This document shows, in pieces, positions 39,240 through 50,562 of a DNA stretch of 64,000 nt. Origin of the DNA: Nematostella vectensis (lineage: Eukaryota; Cnidaria; Anthozoa; Actiniaria; Edwardsiidae); NCBI RefSeq assembly GCF_932526225.1, contig NC_064046.1, forward strand, positions 1,860,001 to 1,924,000, in the 5' to 3' direction. The notes under the pieces are model-generated. The model worked only from the letters and a program-made list of their open reading frames with translations. It had not been told where the DNA came from and made no database searches. The translations under genes were made by a program, and so were the position numbers. Position 1 is the first letter of the stretch. Each line of letters starts with the position of its first letter.

Positions 39240-42219
39240 TCAACGGAAATATATCTCCCAGTAATCACCGATAGACACTGAATCAACATAGTCGTCGCAC
39301 CTCGGGTACTTCGGGCCGTTAAGATGGGCATTGAAACTACGGGCTCCGAACCACACGATGGGGTCAGCAAAGATCCTAGAAGGACCTAAGTAGTCACTCC
39401 TTGACCACTGATTAACCATCGTTTGCGATCCAGCTAACCCCCACTTCATGCAGCTCCGCGTCAGATTGGAGTTGTCGTCCGGTAACCGGACAAAAGAGCC
39501 ACAGGCTGGCGGAGGAGAAGAGGAGTCAAGGAAATGGTGTAGGACAGCGGCGCCTGCGCTATCGTTGGTGGTCATGATGTCGATGGTCCGTCCGACAGAC
39601 TGCTTATAACATCGAAATCTTAGCTGTACAAACCCAATGTGGGTTCTCAGCTGAGCGTAAGCATACACATTTGGCAGGACGTCCCCACGATTGTAATCCT
39701 TTATGGTTTGATAGCTTGACGAGTACACAAAAACCGGCGGAATGATGGTGATGAGGTATCGCATAACAAGAGTCCAACCTCCTATGAACAAAGATGTGAA
39801 TTTGATATTTCAGTTTATATCGCTGTCATCGGATAAATTGCTTTTAAAACTAACACATCTTCTCATGCGTCACCTTCGGCATCATACAACGTACAACTGA
39901 GTGACCCGAGCTATCGAAACAAAATGACCGTACACAATGAAATTCAATAAACCCTTTTGCTTCCCTTCTATCTATAACCTGGTTCCAGAGCCTCGTGCGT
40001 CTCTCTATTTAGTGGCCAGCGTCTCAACCTCGCTGGCCACTGAATAGAGAGACGCTCGAGGCTCTGGAACCAGGATATTCTATCTACGGCCCTGCACAAA
40101 TAGGCAGTCATCAATCATCGACTTAGGCCTGTAGCTCATAGGCTGTGATGTAGGGGGCGGGGGCTGTTTAACAAAAGAATAACAAGTTAGAATTCAAAGT
40201 CGTAAGTAGGGTTGGATTCATATTAAAGAAGACAGCAACAAAAGTCAAAGTACCGAAGAGAGAACATATCTTTTTGTCTGAGACTGCGCGTGCAGTTGAG
40301 CTCAGCCAAAACGTCAACACAAAGGTCGCATCTGACTGGCTAATCCGCGCGTCTAAAAATAGCCTGATTAGTTGATTGTCCCTACTTTTATTGACTGTAG
40401 TCAATAGAAACCGTGTTTCCACTTAGCCGCGACGGATATTCTCAAATTGTCCAGCGTCCACCCCTCGCTATTACCAACAATCACACAGAGGGTACAGAGG
40501 GTTGATTGTATAATTGATTGTATAATAAAAAAACATTATCCACACATATATAGAAGTATAACGTCGTACCTCCATCCGTGGCCATATCGCAGAAACTGGG
40601 CAATGACTCCTGAATTCCCGCAGGATCAAGCCAGAACTGCCCGCTGTTGATTTGGAGGGGCGGTCTTACGTCATCCCGTATCTGCTTGCAGGAGCGCGCA
40701 GGGGTCTCTGGCCTTAGACCCGCTAGGCACAGTGATTAAAAAAAAAAAAAAAACTAATATCAATACATGAAGTAATTATGAAAATTTTACACCAGAGTTA
40801 TACTTGCACAATCGTTGGGAAGGCATAACAGAGTCTCGAAATCAAGCCCCGCCCCCTGTTTGATTTTTGGTATGACGGCCACGGGTAAGGTTACCATGAC
40901 GGGGGCTACAAAGTTTTTTGTTTGTTTGTTTTTTTAGGGGGGGGGGGGTTGAAGGCTTCGCCCTCAGCCCTTTTGGGGGATTGGAGAGGGGTTGTAAGTA
41001 TAATCTCTGCATTTTTGTTTGGGGGGGGGGGGGGGTAGGGTATGACCTTTTGAGCCCTGTCGGACCCCCCGCCACCGTTTATAGCTGAGTTCAGCCTTCC
41101 CCCAATATTTTTTATTAAGCCCCCCCCCCCAATCTAACATGGTCTGCTACGGCTTTGCTTTGGGTGGACGGCTTTGCTTTGGGAGGGCTTATTGCGCCTC
41201 CAGTGGTTGATCCCTTCAATTGCTAGGGTATTGTAGCTAGATAACTTTAATCGTAAACTTACCTTCGTCACAATTTCTTCCCGGGTACTCTGGGCGACAG
41301 GTGCACGAGTAGTTGTCGTCATGGTAACTCGCTTGGCATGTACCACCATTCAAGCATGGCATGTCATAACAGCGTGTCTGTGTTAGAAAAAAAATCACAT
41401 CAGATATACATGCGCATTCTGACCGGTCAATACGGTATGGATATAACCTTTCAGTCCATGTCAAATACGAGGGAAATAGAATAGGAGCTTAGAAATAAAC
41501 CAGGGGTGAAGAATGACTTTGCATATGGAGGTATACTGGAAAGACTTCTCAGTCTAGCTTGGGTGGTACTTAGAAGGGTTCTCGGAAAATGGTTATGCTT
41601 TTCCCATGGTTATAGGAATCCTGTGGCGCGCAAACGGACGAGGGACTCGTACCAAGGGAGGAAGGGAGGCGGGGTCCGTACTAAATTTGTATTAGGGCCT
41701 TGTATTTCAATTATTCCAAACAAGAAGGCAAGCATAACAGGCTAAGGGTTCGGTTACTGGAGTTTATTACTCATTTGTATACGGGGCTTTAAAACTTGAA
41801 AAGAGAAAGCCGTCACAACGCAGAGACAAGTCGTCACTTACCGCTATGCTGTAGTGAACTGAACTACTATTCTTCTCAATTCTATCAGTTGTCGAGTTGT
41901 ACTTATCCGTTGCCAGAATCTCGCACCAAAAGCGAGAATTCGCGTCAGGTTGTGCGGCCACATTGAATGAAAAACAAGAACTGTTCCTAATACACGCGAC
42001 TGTACAAGCGCTGGTCTTATCTACCCAGATCCTCAAAGACGAAGATATGTTCAAATACATGGCACTGTCTTTGCGAAATTTTATAACACTTCTAAAGTTA
42101 TCGCGTGTGATGGATTTTGCGATAAATGTCACTTCTCCTATCGAAGACAATGGCATTGAGAGTAAGAATACGATTCCAATGGCTGTCGAGAAAATCATAG
42201 CGAGTATTGTTTTACTCAT
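39240..42219 (-). CDS. Secreted PAN/apple-EGF-fibrinogen-like protein, complete, four exons
   Basis: Exons 41842-42219, 41263-41377, 40570-40722 and 39240-39781 join in frame (1188 nt, 395 aa). Residues 1-28 form a hydrophobic signal peptide (MSKTILAMIF...). Residues 30-126 carry cysteines 72, 76, 82 and 99 in a PAN/apple-like pattern. Residues 129-162 are one EGF-like domain (CYDMPCLNGGTC...CTCRPEYPGRNC). Residues 176-395 form a fibrinogen-like domain: SCKQIRD, SGQFWLDPAG, FCDMATDGGGWTLVMR, then NGPKYPRCDDY and a WEIYFR terminus. Such mosaics are numerous in anthozoans and include skeletal-matrix and lectin-like extracellular proteins, so a role in matrix or microbe recognition is possible but unproven. 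Donor and acceptor sites are all canonical. Start chosen because the signal peptide begins there. Confidence 0.88.
39978..40074. repeat. Near-perfect palindromic hairpin in a fibrinogen-gene intron
   Basis: CCTGGTTCCAGAGCCTCG and CGAGGCTCTGGAACCAGG are inverted, extending through TCTCTCTATT and GTGGCCAGCG to a short loop; arms are about 46 bp. Probably a small foldback MITE of the same type as those at 2021, 50081 and 60416. Confidence 0.85.
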
Positions 42220-44010
42220 GAAATCGAGCTTACCCTAGCAGAAGGGAATCGGTGCTATAAAAGAATGGAAGTGCAACGTTTCTTTACTTGGGATGCGCAG
42301 GTGTTTTATGCTTTATTTTCGTAGCTATTAACAACACTCATAAAGATATGGAAAGTGGAATAAGATATAACTACGAAACTAATTGGAGTTTTTTTAATTG
42401 GAAATGATAGTCTTTAGCCCTCGGTTAGACATTCAAACTCTAATGTAAAACATAAATAATACTGCGAACTCTCTTTTACGCCTCGTGCTTGCGGCGTTTG
42501 AGGGACACTCGGAGAGGCCCACTCTTGATCTGGTAGCAAAACAGTCCACGTGTTAGTCTGTACCAATTGTACAGATCTTCTGATTGGTGCTTGGTCTTGC
42601 AAAATCGGCGATAAAAGCGGCTTGGTTTTGTAGAGTGATTTCTTTGCGGGTTAAGCAGAGCATCTGACCACGAACCTGATGTTTCTCGATGCAAGTCAAG
42701 TTAAACTTATTATTAAAGCTTAGTTATAACTTCACATAGTCGTATCAGTTCAGAAAAAAAAATTGGAATGCTTTAATTAAAACTGTTGATTAAATGTTTA
42801 TATTTTACTCAGAGCTATTTGTTATAAGCATATAGCATGTGGCTAAGGGTGCCAGGGGTAACTTGGGCAAAAGAAAGTCCGTGACCTCAGACCATGGGCA
42901 CGGCCATAGCATAACCATTTGCAATAACAAAGCGCTGCAGGTCTTTTCAAACGTCTCTCTAGGGTCAAATGATTGCATAACGATTCCTAGAATGAAGATT
43001 CTACAGCTAAAATTTTCATCAGGGATTTTGCAGGGTTTCCCCGTTGTATGAGGAAACAAAAGAAAACACCGGAAGCAAGGCGTGAGTTCTGGGGGAAATG
43101 TGCAAATGACCGGAAGGAGAGTTGATTGCCCGTCCTCGGCGATATGACGAGGTCAGGTGTCTCCATGACAATGGCAAGACAAAAATGGGGATAAAATACA
43201 CCTATTTCAATTAAGGTTGCACCTGCGAAACAATGTATCGTAGCCCGCAGTGGTTCATGGGTAACGTATAAACGGCCGAATCCTGTTCTCTGAACGCCTT
43301 GTGAACGTTTCCAGGTACATAAACAGGAATGCTAAAGCTTTCTAAGGCTGTCTTTGTTTTTATTTACGCTTATTTTCTTATTTATTTGATACCCATGAAG
43401 CACTGCGGGTTACGACACATAGATCCTCATTATTGGGCAAGCTGAAGTCGGAAAGTGACTCGGGACATGTAAATAAACAATCTATGTGCGCTCATTGTCT
43501 TTTTATATGCAGCCTTTTCAAACTCAGCCGGCTGCTGGCTCAACGAGCAGCCTTCTCTGGAGGTTTGACCGTCTCCATCCGGACAATATTTTTATTTTAA
43601 TTTTAATTTTTTATTTTTTTTTTTTTTACTGACAAGGAGAAAGAAATCTTCAGCACCCAAACCGCCTCCAAACTCATAATTATCTGCTCCTTAATATCTT
43701 TTTGAGAAGACTGTATATGGCATTTTATTTGCAATTATGTACGGTTCTTATGGTTAGCACGGTTCTTACGAAAAACAGTAATAAACTGATACAAGATAGA
43801 TCATCAATTGTTTACACGGACAGAGGAGCACTCTGGGAAGTGGGGCTTGGCTTCATCTCACCCTAGACCGATATTTCTACTTCACAGAAGGTCCTCATCA
43901 GGCTTCTTCATTTTGACTGTGGGTGTCTTTCCTAAAGTTTCTGTTTCAACTGTAAATGCTTGAGATAATTATTTAATATAAATATAAATATACTTGCAAG
44001 GTTGGGTATC
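42220..44010. other. Intergenic between fibrinogen-like gene and POP4; nothing recognised
   Basis: No exon with family similarity was found. Short open frames at 42476-42694 and 42805-43059 (minus) look random. The POP4-proximal part is presumably its 3' UTR. Confidence 0.5.
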
Positions 44011-47000
44011 TCACAAGTCTACAGTAGCTTTGGTCTTGAATTTGCGAACAGATCTCTCGCTAGCACGAAATCTGAAGTGGTTTCCATAAATTTTAAACAT
44101 GAAGTCTTCTAGCTGGAAGGAAAAGACGCTATTGGCTTTTGGGATCACTGAAATCAAAATATAACAAATTTCACATCAAAAATTTTAAGAGAATTTTAAG
44201 AGAATGGTTCATTGTTGAAAAGGGGGGTTGCGAAGGTTGAATTTGTAATGGGGACCTGAAGCCTGATGGCTTCTGAGAGAGAGCATAAAAAACTTTCAGA
44301 GAGTGGACCTGCAAAAATGCTGGTTTGAACATTTTTCATCTTAAACCCCCCCCCCCCCCCCCTAACGTTTAAATAATGACTGAACTCTTGCATATGCAAT
44401 ACGTCCAAGTGCTTACTTTTCAATGAGTCATCTCTGGTGATGATTTTGAAGACATTTCTCGTTTCTTGTATTATAATGCCTGTAGTTCCAACATACGAAG
44501 GGCATTTTGAACGGCAGACTGAAAAACAAATTACAATCCAAGCTGTTAAAATCACTTGGTGTGATCCCTACGGGTAATTTATTCAGGGGGGGTATATATA
44601 TTTTTCAGGATCACCACTCAAAGTTACAGAGTGCTTGGTTTGAGATGGTTTATTCTCAGGCATTTCACATAGACTGCTTGCATCCTGTCTTTTGGTTAAC
44701 ATCCAAAAAATAGGAGAAAGATGGCACCACCTGCTAGCAGGCGATACTCGGTGTTATCATCTTGAAAAACATGCTCCGTTCGGTGAGCAGGCGGTATCTT
44801 GTATTTTACGCCACGCCCATTCTTGCGCTCGCCCCCAGGAACCATGCGGCTTAAATACAAGACGAAGCCCGATCACCTAACGGGGCAAGTTTTCCGCGAT
44901 GATAACACTGAGTACTGCCTGCAAGCAGACTTAACATGTCTGTGTTGTGGGCGTGGTTCTTAGATCATCATAGGCCACTAGTTTGGCACACAGGCAAGTA
45001 TTTCTGCCTAAAGCTCACTTTCTACTTTTAGCCTTAAAAAACACCAGCTTCTGCCCAACTCAGAAGGCCAAACACATCTGCCAAATGCTAAGCGACTCAC
45101 CTGCAACAAGACAGCCATGGTAGTCTGCCTTCAGTAATCTTGGATAGATCCCTTTAAGATTACTGAAAAGGGAAAAATTATTAATCAGGCAAATTTCTGC
45201 CAAAAGAGACAGCTATGGGGATACGTATAAATTATATATTTACAATATAATTTTTTTTATATTTTGAATTTATAAATTTATGTTTTATTGTATAAATATT
45301 ATTTTTACATTTACTTACATATTTGACCATTCTTTGTCATTTTTCATTTAACTTACAAAATAATATAGCTCAATAAATATGTGACTTAATTAATGAATTG
45401 ACTTAATTAAATATTTTTATAAATATATATTTCTATGTTTTTTTCACACTTCCTTTTTCATTTTTCTTATTTTCTAGTAACAATTTATTTTACTTAAGAA
45501 TGGGGGTCATACAACACATAAAAACAAGCATTCAAATACATTCTCCACCATAGATATGGCATCTGTGTTTTGGAGGACAGCATTTAATCAAGGTACCTTA
45601 AAATGTATGTGCCATTTATATTTGAGTGGCACCAAAATGAAGGGTATAGTGCATGGAAAATAATTTACCAACCTGTTGAGCTGAAGTTTTAACATGTCTT
45701 GCATATACTCCCTCCAAAGCTTATGTAGTGGAAGAAACAATTCATATCTTGAGGACACAAATGCAAATAAGATAAATACCACAAAATTTTAAATGATGTA
45801 GGGCCAGTACCATTTTAAACTCACACAAGATAATTCATTATCTCTCTTCCCCATCTACATCAAAGTTCTGTTTTAGCTTGTACAGCATTATGTTCAATAA
45901 AGTTTAACCTTTGCAACATTAAAGAAACCCATAGGAAAATTGCAATATTTTCAAAGATACAGTCTGATGACCAAAAAATAAATAAATAAAATAATAAATA
46001 GAACATAAAATAATCTCTATTTCGTGATTTATATTACCTTTTTTTCTATTTATATTACTATGCAGAACACCCTAACACACATTGAATTTCATCAAATCAC
46101 TACCAATTGAATTAATCATCTACAGTATTTTAAATTTACAGTTTATTTGCACATTACTTAAGGAAAGCTAATTTATTATCCCGAGGGGGGTGTGGGGGCA
46201 GGATTTTAAGAAAAGTGAGGGATAAAATTAGTTGACCCCCCATCAGGAGGAACAAAATTTCCCATGCCTCCCCCCTATAGGCTTCCCCCATATTTTCAGT
46301 GCCCCCCCCCCTCCCAAACACCGAAAAAAGAAGGAGCAAAGGAAGAAACAGCAATGACAATGTAAAAGGAACGTGAGCGAGAGATTAGCTGTAAGCTGGA
46401 CAGAAAGTGGAGGGAAAGGAATTGGCTTAAAACATAAATTCAGAAAAAGTGAAGGCACTCAATTTCTTATAGATGCTACTAACTCCAGGTTGCAACCTGA
46501 TAATGGTTGATGCTATAGATGACGTAAGAGGAGCAAAAAGGCTTTTTGATCTTCTTCTTGCAAGAAAAGCGTAGCACCAGAAAAGAATGGGAACAAGGAA
46601 GAAAGTGAATCAGATATGAGCGAGGATTTTGATGACTGAGAATAAGTGTATAGCATTAAAACGTTTTGTTTATATTCTATAGATATGGAACATAAGCACT
46701 TTATAATATTATATAGCGGAAACCATAAAAAGATACCAAGAAGTCTGATTTGACAGTTCGTCAACTTATATAGTAGAGACGACACCCAAAGGAATCAGTG
46801 ACCCCCCCTTTTAAAATCAAAACACTTTAGAGGCCCGTTCTCTTTAGACTTCGAAAATTTATTGAGCCACAACTACAGTATCCTCACGCCCCCTCCCCCG
46901 CAAAATTCGGATAATAAATTTGATATTAACAGTATTTGATACAAAAATTATGTTGGTTATTTTGCCAGTTACCATAAAGACTACAGACAAACAATGTCCA

Positions 47001-47840
47001 CAAACCTTTGATGCTCAGGCTCAATATCATAGACCTTTTTCTCTCTCTTCTCTCGTGCTGACATGCACTTTGATTTCTTGACTTTTTTATTCCTTCTTGT
47101 CTGATACCTATCCAGCATTAGGGGCTGGCGATGGAGGGTCTCTTCAGTATTACTGTTAATATTTTTTTGCACAGTTTGGCTCATGAACGATGCCACAAAA
47201 TCTTTGGCAGAGCATTTTAAAGGCTGAAAAGGACAAAGTTAAACATCAAAAACTTATAATGAACACAGCGCCAAACGATCCGGCAGCTGGATGGGGTCCA
47301 AAATAATCCTATGTTTCTCGTTATTTACTGCATATAATGAAAGGCAACTTGCTATTTTAAGTCTTCGCATTCTTTGAAATGTGATTCTTGGACAATACAA
47401 CAACATCCTTAGAAGAGCATTTCATTGGCATTTCAAAGAGCTGAAATGACAACATTTTTAAATACAGTCAGCTATAGAAATCAAAGCTTGTCTGTAACAA
47501 TGTCAGTCTTGGATAACAGGAGTTTTTTTTTTTTTTTTTTTTTTTTTAAATGCATTTATGAGTTATATATAATGCACATGGATCTTAACATAAATAATCT
47601 TGTGGTTTTAATCTACCAATTGCTTTAATCGTAACAATCAACAAATCACGTTTAATCTTCACCTGGATTCCGAGTCTCTCTTTGTCATTCTTGATGTGTT
47701 TTGGCAGTTCTTTGTACAAGGAGGCTGTGAAACAACAGAGGTCATCACGAAAAATGTCTAAAGCTATACTTCAAAATAATAAAATCAATTTTATTTTTTG
47801 CATTGCATTTACCATCCGTCACGCCTTCGGAATAGGCCAT
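44011..47840 (-). CDS. POP4: Ribonuclease P/MRP protein subunit POP4 (Rpp29), complete, seven exons
   Basis: Nuclear/nucleolar protein subunit of RNase P (5' maturation of pre-tRNA) and RNase MRP (pre-rRNA processing). Exons 47813-47840, 47663-47724, 47006-47223, 45673-45747, 45101-45162, 44417-44518 and 44011-44147 join in frame: 684 nt, 227 aa (human about 220). The basic N-terminal half has SAREKREKKVYDIEPEHQR, then YELFLPLHKLWREYMQD. The Sm-like core reads LLKADYHGCLVAVCRSKCPS, VGTTGIIIQETRNVFKIITR and ends RFRASERSVRKFKTKATVDL, matching human Rpp29 (SKCPSYVG, ILLQET, RSSERSAKKFK). The short first exon encodes MAYSEGVTD and is the least certain part. It is transcribed divergently from the small membrane-protein gene at 48262. 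Confidence 0.95.
44731..44929. mobile_element. Foldback MITE, family 1 copy B
   Basis: Shares GCAGGCG-TACTCGGTGTTAT and TTTTCCGCGATGATAACAC-like ends with the element at 36948-37113, plus an internal CTTGCGCTCGCCC. It lies in POP4 intron 5 and is more diverged internally. Confidence 0.75.
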
Positions 47841-48261
47841 TCCTAACTGTAGTTTGCTGTTTTTATCCAAAAATATCAAGTAAACAAAGACAGCAAACTT
47901 TGTCCGCCATCTTGAATGTTGGTGATCGGACATGAGCCCGCGAGCGTAGCAAGGGTACGCCACAGGAGCCCCAGATAAATAATGGCGCGAATTTGTAGAA
48001 ATCTCGCAAGTATTCTCGGGCATTTTAGGACGTCCTCGCTTTACATATTTCGCTGTGCTAAAATTCTCAAAAAAATCGTTAAATGGCTTATCTTATTGCG
48101 CAAAAGCAGCTTAATGTTTAAACTTCAAGAATGAATGACCAAGAGATCTGTCACAAAGGCGTGAAACGTGCAATCGAAAGACAACTACACTAGTGAGACA
48201 CTAGGTTCTTTCAAAAGATACGCATTAGCGCGCGCTTGTTCACGATTCACGACACAATCGC
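47841..48261. promoter_or_regulatory. Divergent (bidirectional) promoter region
   Basis: Only 421 bp separate the POP4 start codon (minus) from the first ATG of the next gene (plus). It must hold both 5' UTRs and promoters unless further 5' exons exist. No TATA box was recognised in either direction. Confidence 0.5.
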
Positions 48262-49792
48262 ATGTTGATTCCATCGAGAGAAACACGGCCCAAAATGGAG
48301 GGGAACCACGCTAATTTTACTGCAGAAGCTAAAAAGATCGCGGCGTGTGTTGGATGTGTTGGCTCCACTTTTCTGTTCTGTGTATTATACACTACAAATG
48401 GACTAGGTGGGGGTATATTTGCTGGTGAGTTGGTGGGATTGACTTGTGTTTGCTTAGTTGCTATAGCGCGTAATGTGTGTATGTAGGATGGCGCCATTTG
48501 AGATCGATGCTTTTTTAGCGTTTTAGTTATCTTTTTTTTTTTCTCATTTTCCTTCTTCTGCTGTTGACAAAAAATTGGGTACCCCGACAGATTAGATACA
48601 GAAAACTTGCAATACCTTAAACGTTTGTCCGCAAATATCATGGCCGTTACGTCTATAGACCCCTTTCCCGGTTTTTTCTTAATTACGAGCGTGAGTGTTC
48701 CATCCCTCACACCACATTTTTCTTAATCTCTGTAGGTTCATCACGTCCCCAATATTTCGAGGCCAGTTACGCCCAGTATGGCGTGACTTAACTGTCACGC
48801 CGGTCTTGGCTACGCTTCGCTCCTCGTGACCGGCGTGACAGTAAACGAGTGAATCGAGAGTGAAGCTCGAGCCTCTCCCTTCTACCCTTCTCTGTTGGTG
48901 GGTTTGAAGGCCTCAGTGTTGAGGACAGTGCGTGCCATCTACTGGTTAAGCTTCACAAATCACTCCCTCCTTAACCCACATCACACCCTCATTTTTTTTC
49001 TCCAATCGTCACAAGCGTTCTCCTGTCATGACATGATCGTTGCATTTCTTCAGCGTTTCCAAGCACCCTTCTCCTATTCTTCCAAATCACAAGCGCTCTC
49101 CTTCTCGCCTTGGCATTCGGCTTTTCAGTTTACATGTTGTACGAGTGGGCGCTGGACGACGAAAGCTGGAGGTAGGAAAGATTATGTAGGTTCTACAAAT
49201 AGAGATACAGATACAAATAGAGACCTGGTAGGGATGCTCGTCGTAGTTTTTAGGGGTCAAAATCGGGCCTCAGGTATTTTTAGGAGGTAACTGAGATAGA
49301 TAGATATGTTTTCAAGGGGTTTGCAGAAGGAGGCGCTTCGAGCCAACGTTTTCTAGAATATTTAGTACTTATGGCTAAACACTTTGTAAATTTGTCATTG
49401 GAGACTTTGTTATACAATTGGATACTGTATTGGAGTCTGTATCATATCACATGAGCCAAGTATCATATGAGTCTGTCTGTATAGAAAAAGAAAATCCTCC
49501 CAAAGGAAATGACCCACGACGACGATTGGCGATTATAAAGGTGATGAAGATTATGCTTTTTATGACAGGGCCGTAGCCCTGGAAATGACCAGTAGGGGCG
49601 TGGCTGTGCCCCCCATATATTTTCTTAATGTCTCTGTATCGCCTCCCCCCCTCTAATAATTCGAGGCCTGCTACGGCTCTCTATGGTGATTACTTGTCTT
49701 GTTCTCGTAGCTTTGAGGCATGGAAGGATCGCACGAAGGAAGCACGACGCTTATACTTCACAAGGAAATACGGCCACTTCGTTTCTACTTAA
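48262..49792 (+). CDS. Small single-pass membrane protein of unknown function, three exons
   Basis: Exons 48262-48424, 49129-49171 and 49711-49792 join in frame with GT-AG sites (288 nt, 95 aa; 84 aa from the second ATG at 48295, MEGNHANFTAEAKK). A hydrophobic helix follows (roughly residues 26-58: IAACVGCVGSTFLFCVLYTT, glycine-rich GLGGG, then YMLYEW). The tail is charged and aromatic: FEAWKDRTKEARRLYFTRKY, ending HFVST. No family recognised. The size, one helix and basic C-terminal tail resemble small mitochondrial inner-membrane or SMIM-type proteins, but that is speculation. Head-to-head with POP4. Consistent phases and a short terminal exon with stop support it as a real gene. Confidence 0.65.
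48791..48842. repeat. 15-bp perfect inverted repeat (stem-loop)
   Basis: ACTGTCACGCCGGTC and GACCGGCGTGACAGT flank a 22-base loop in intron 1 of the small membrane-protein gene. The sequence around it is G+C-richer than the intron. Confidence 0.8.
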
Positions 49793-50562
49793 ACTTATTA
49801 GCTTATAATAACAACTAAGGTCCGTCGTCGAAATTTTATTGAATAAAATATCATATTTTTGGATAAACATGAATCATCTTTACAATATGCTACAAAATTT
49901 GATTTCAAAAGTTATTTGTAGCTTTAGCCATTGAATTAAAGTTATTTGAGCTCGCAAACATTTACCAAAAAATGCGATTGAGCATGTATTTTAAACAGTA
50001 AGTTTAAAATCCAAAGCTATACATTCTCCATTTTATTTCACTTTTTGACCTCCTTTGAGCTTTCAGTCTATTCATATATCAGCCTAGTCCCAGGCGTTCT
50101 TACCGGGTTTCCTGTGCTCAGAGATAAACCGTGAGGTAACCTGGGGGCTGGGACGAGCTCACAACTCTTACCATCCACAGGAAACCCAACCACAGGAAAC
50201 CCGATAAGAACGCCTGGGACTAGGCTGTACATATATGGTTTGTCGTTAGGGAAGCGGGGGTTGTGGACAATGAGGGGGCCACCTCAGACAGCCATCAAAA
50301 CACAGCCATTTCTCATCTCGCCTGCGTATGCGTGTCGCTAGTTTATACCTGATATGACGTCACTTGTGTGGATATCTCATGCGTAATACGCTGTCGGTCT
50401 CCTTAACTTCAGTGTTTACCACATCCTATATTTCTCCTAACGCGTGGATCTTAAACCCGCATCTGTAACCCTTTACAGATAAAGTGCTAAGCCTTCGACA
50501 AAACGTTATTCTCCTCTAAGACGAGTAAAGACAACAACTTTCGTTAAAATCACCTTCCGGTC
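49793..50562. other. Spacer between convergent gene ends
   Basis: Apart from the hairpin element at 50081-50226 no gene is seen. Both flanking genes end toward this interval, so it must hold their 3' UTRs. Confidence 0.5.
50081..50226. mobile_element. Foldback element with AGCCTAGTCCCAGGCGTTCT ends
   Basis: The left arm AGCCTAGTCCCAGGCGTTCT pairs with the right arm ending AACGCCTGGGACTAGGCT, and continues through TACCGGGTTTCCTGTG / CACAGGAAACCCGATA. Arms are about 38 bp around a 70-bp centre with an extra half-copy (CACAGGAAACCC). MITE-like, non-coding. Confidence 0.85.

Noticed and set aside
42256-42263. TATAAAAG just upstream of the fibrinogen-like gene
   Set aside because: It is on the plus strand, the wrong orientation for this minus-strand gene.
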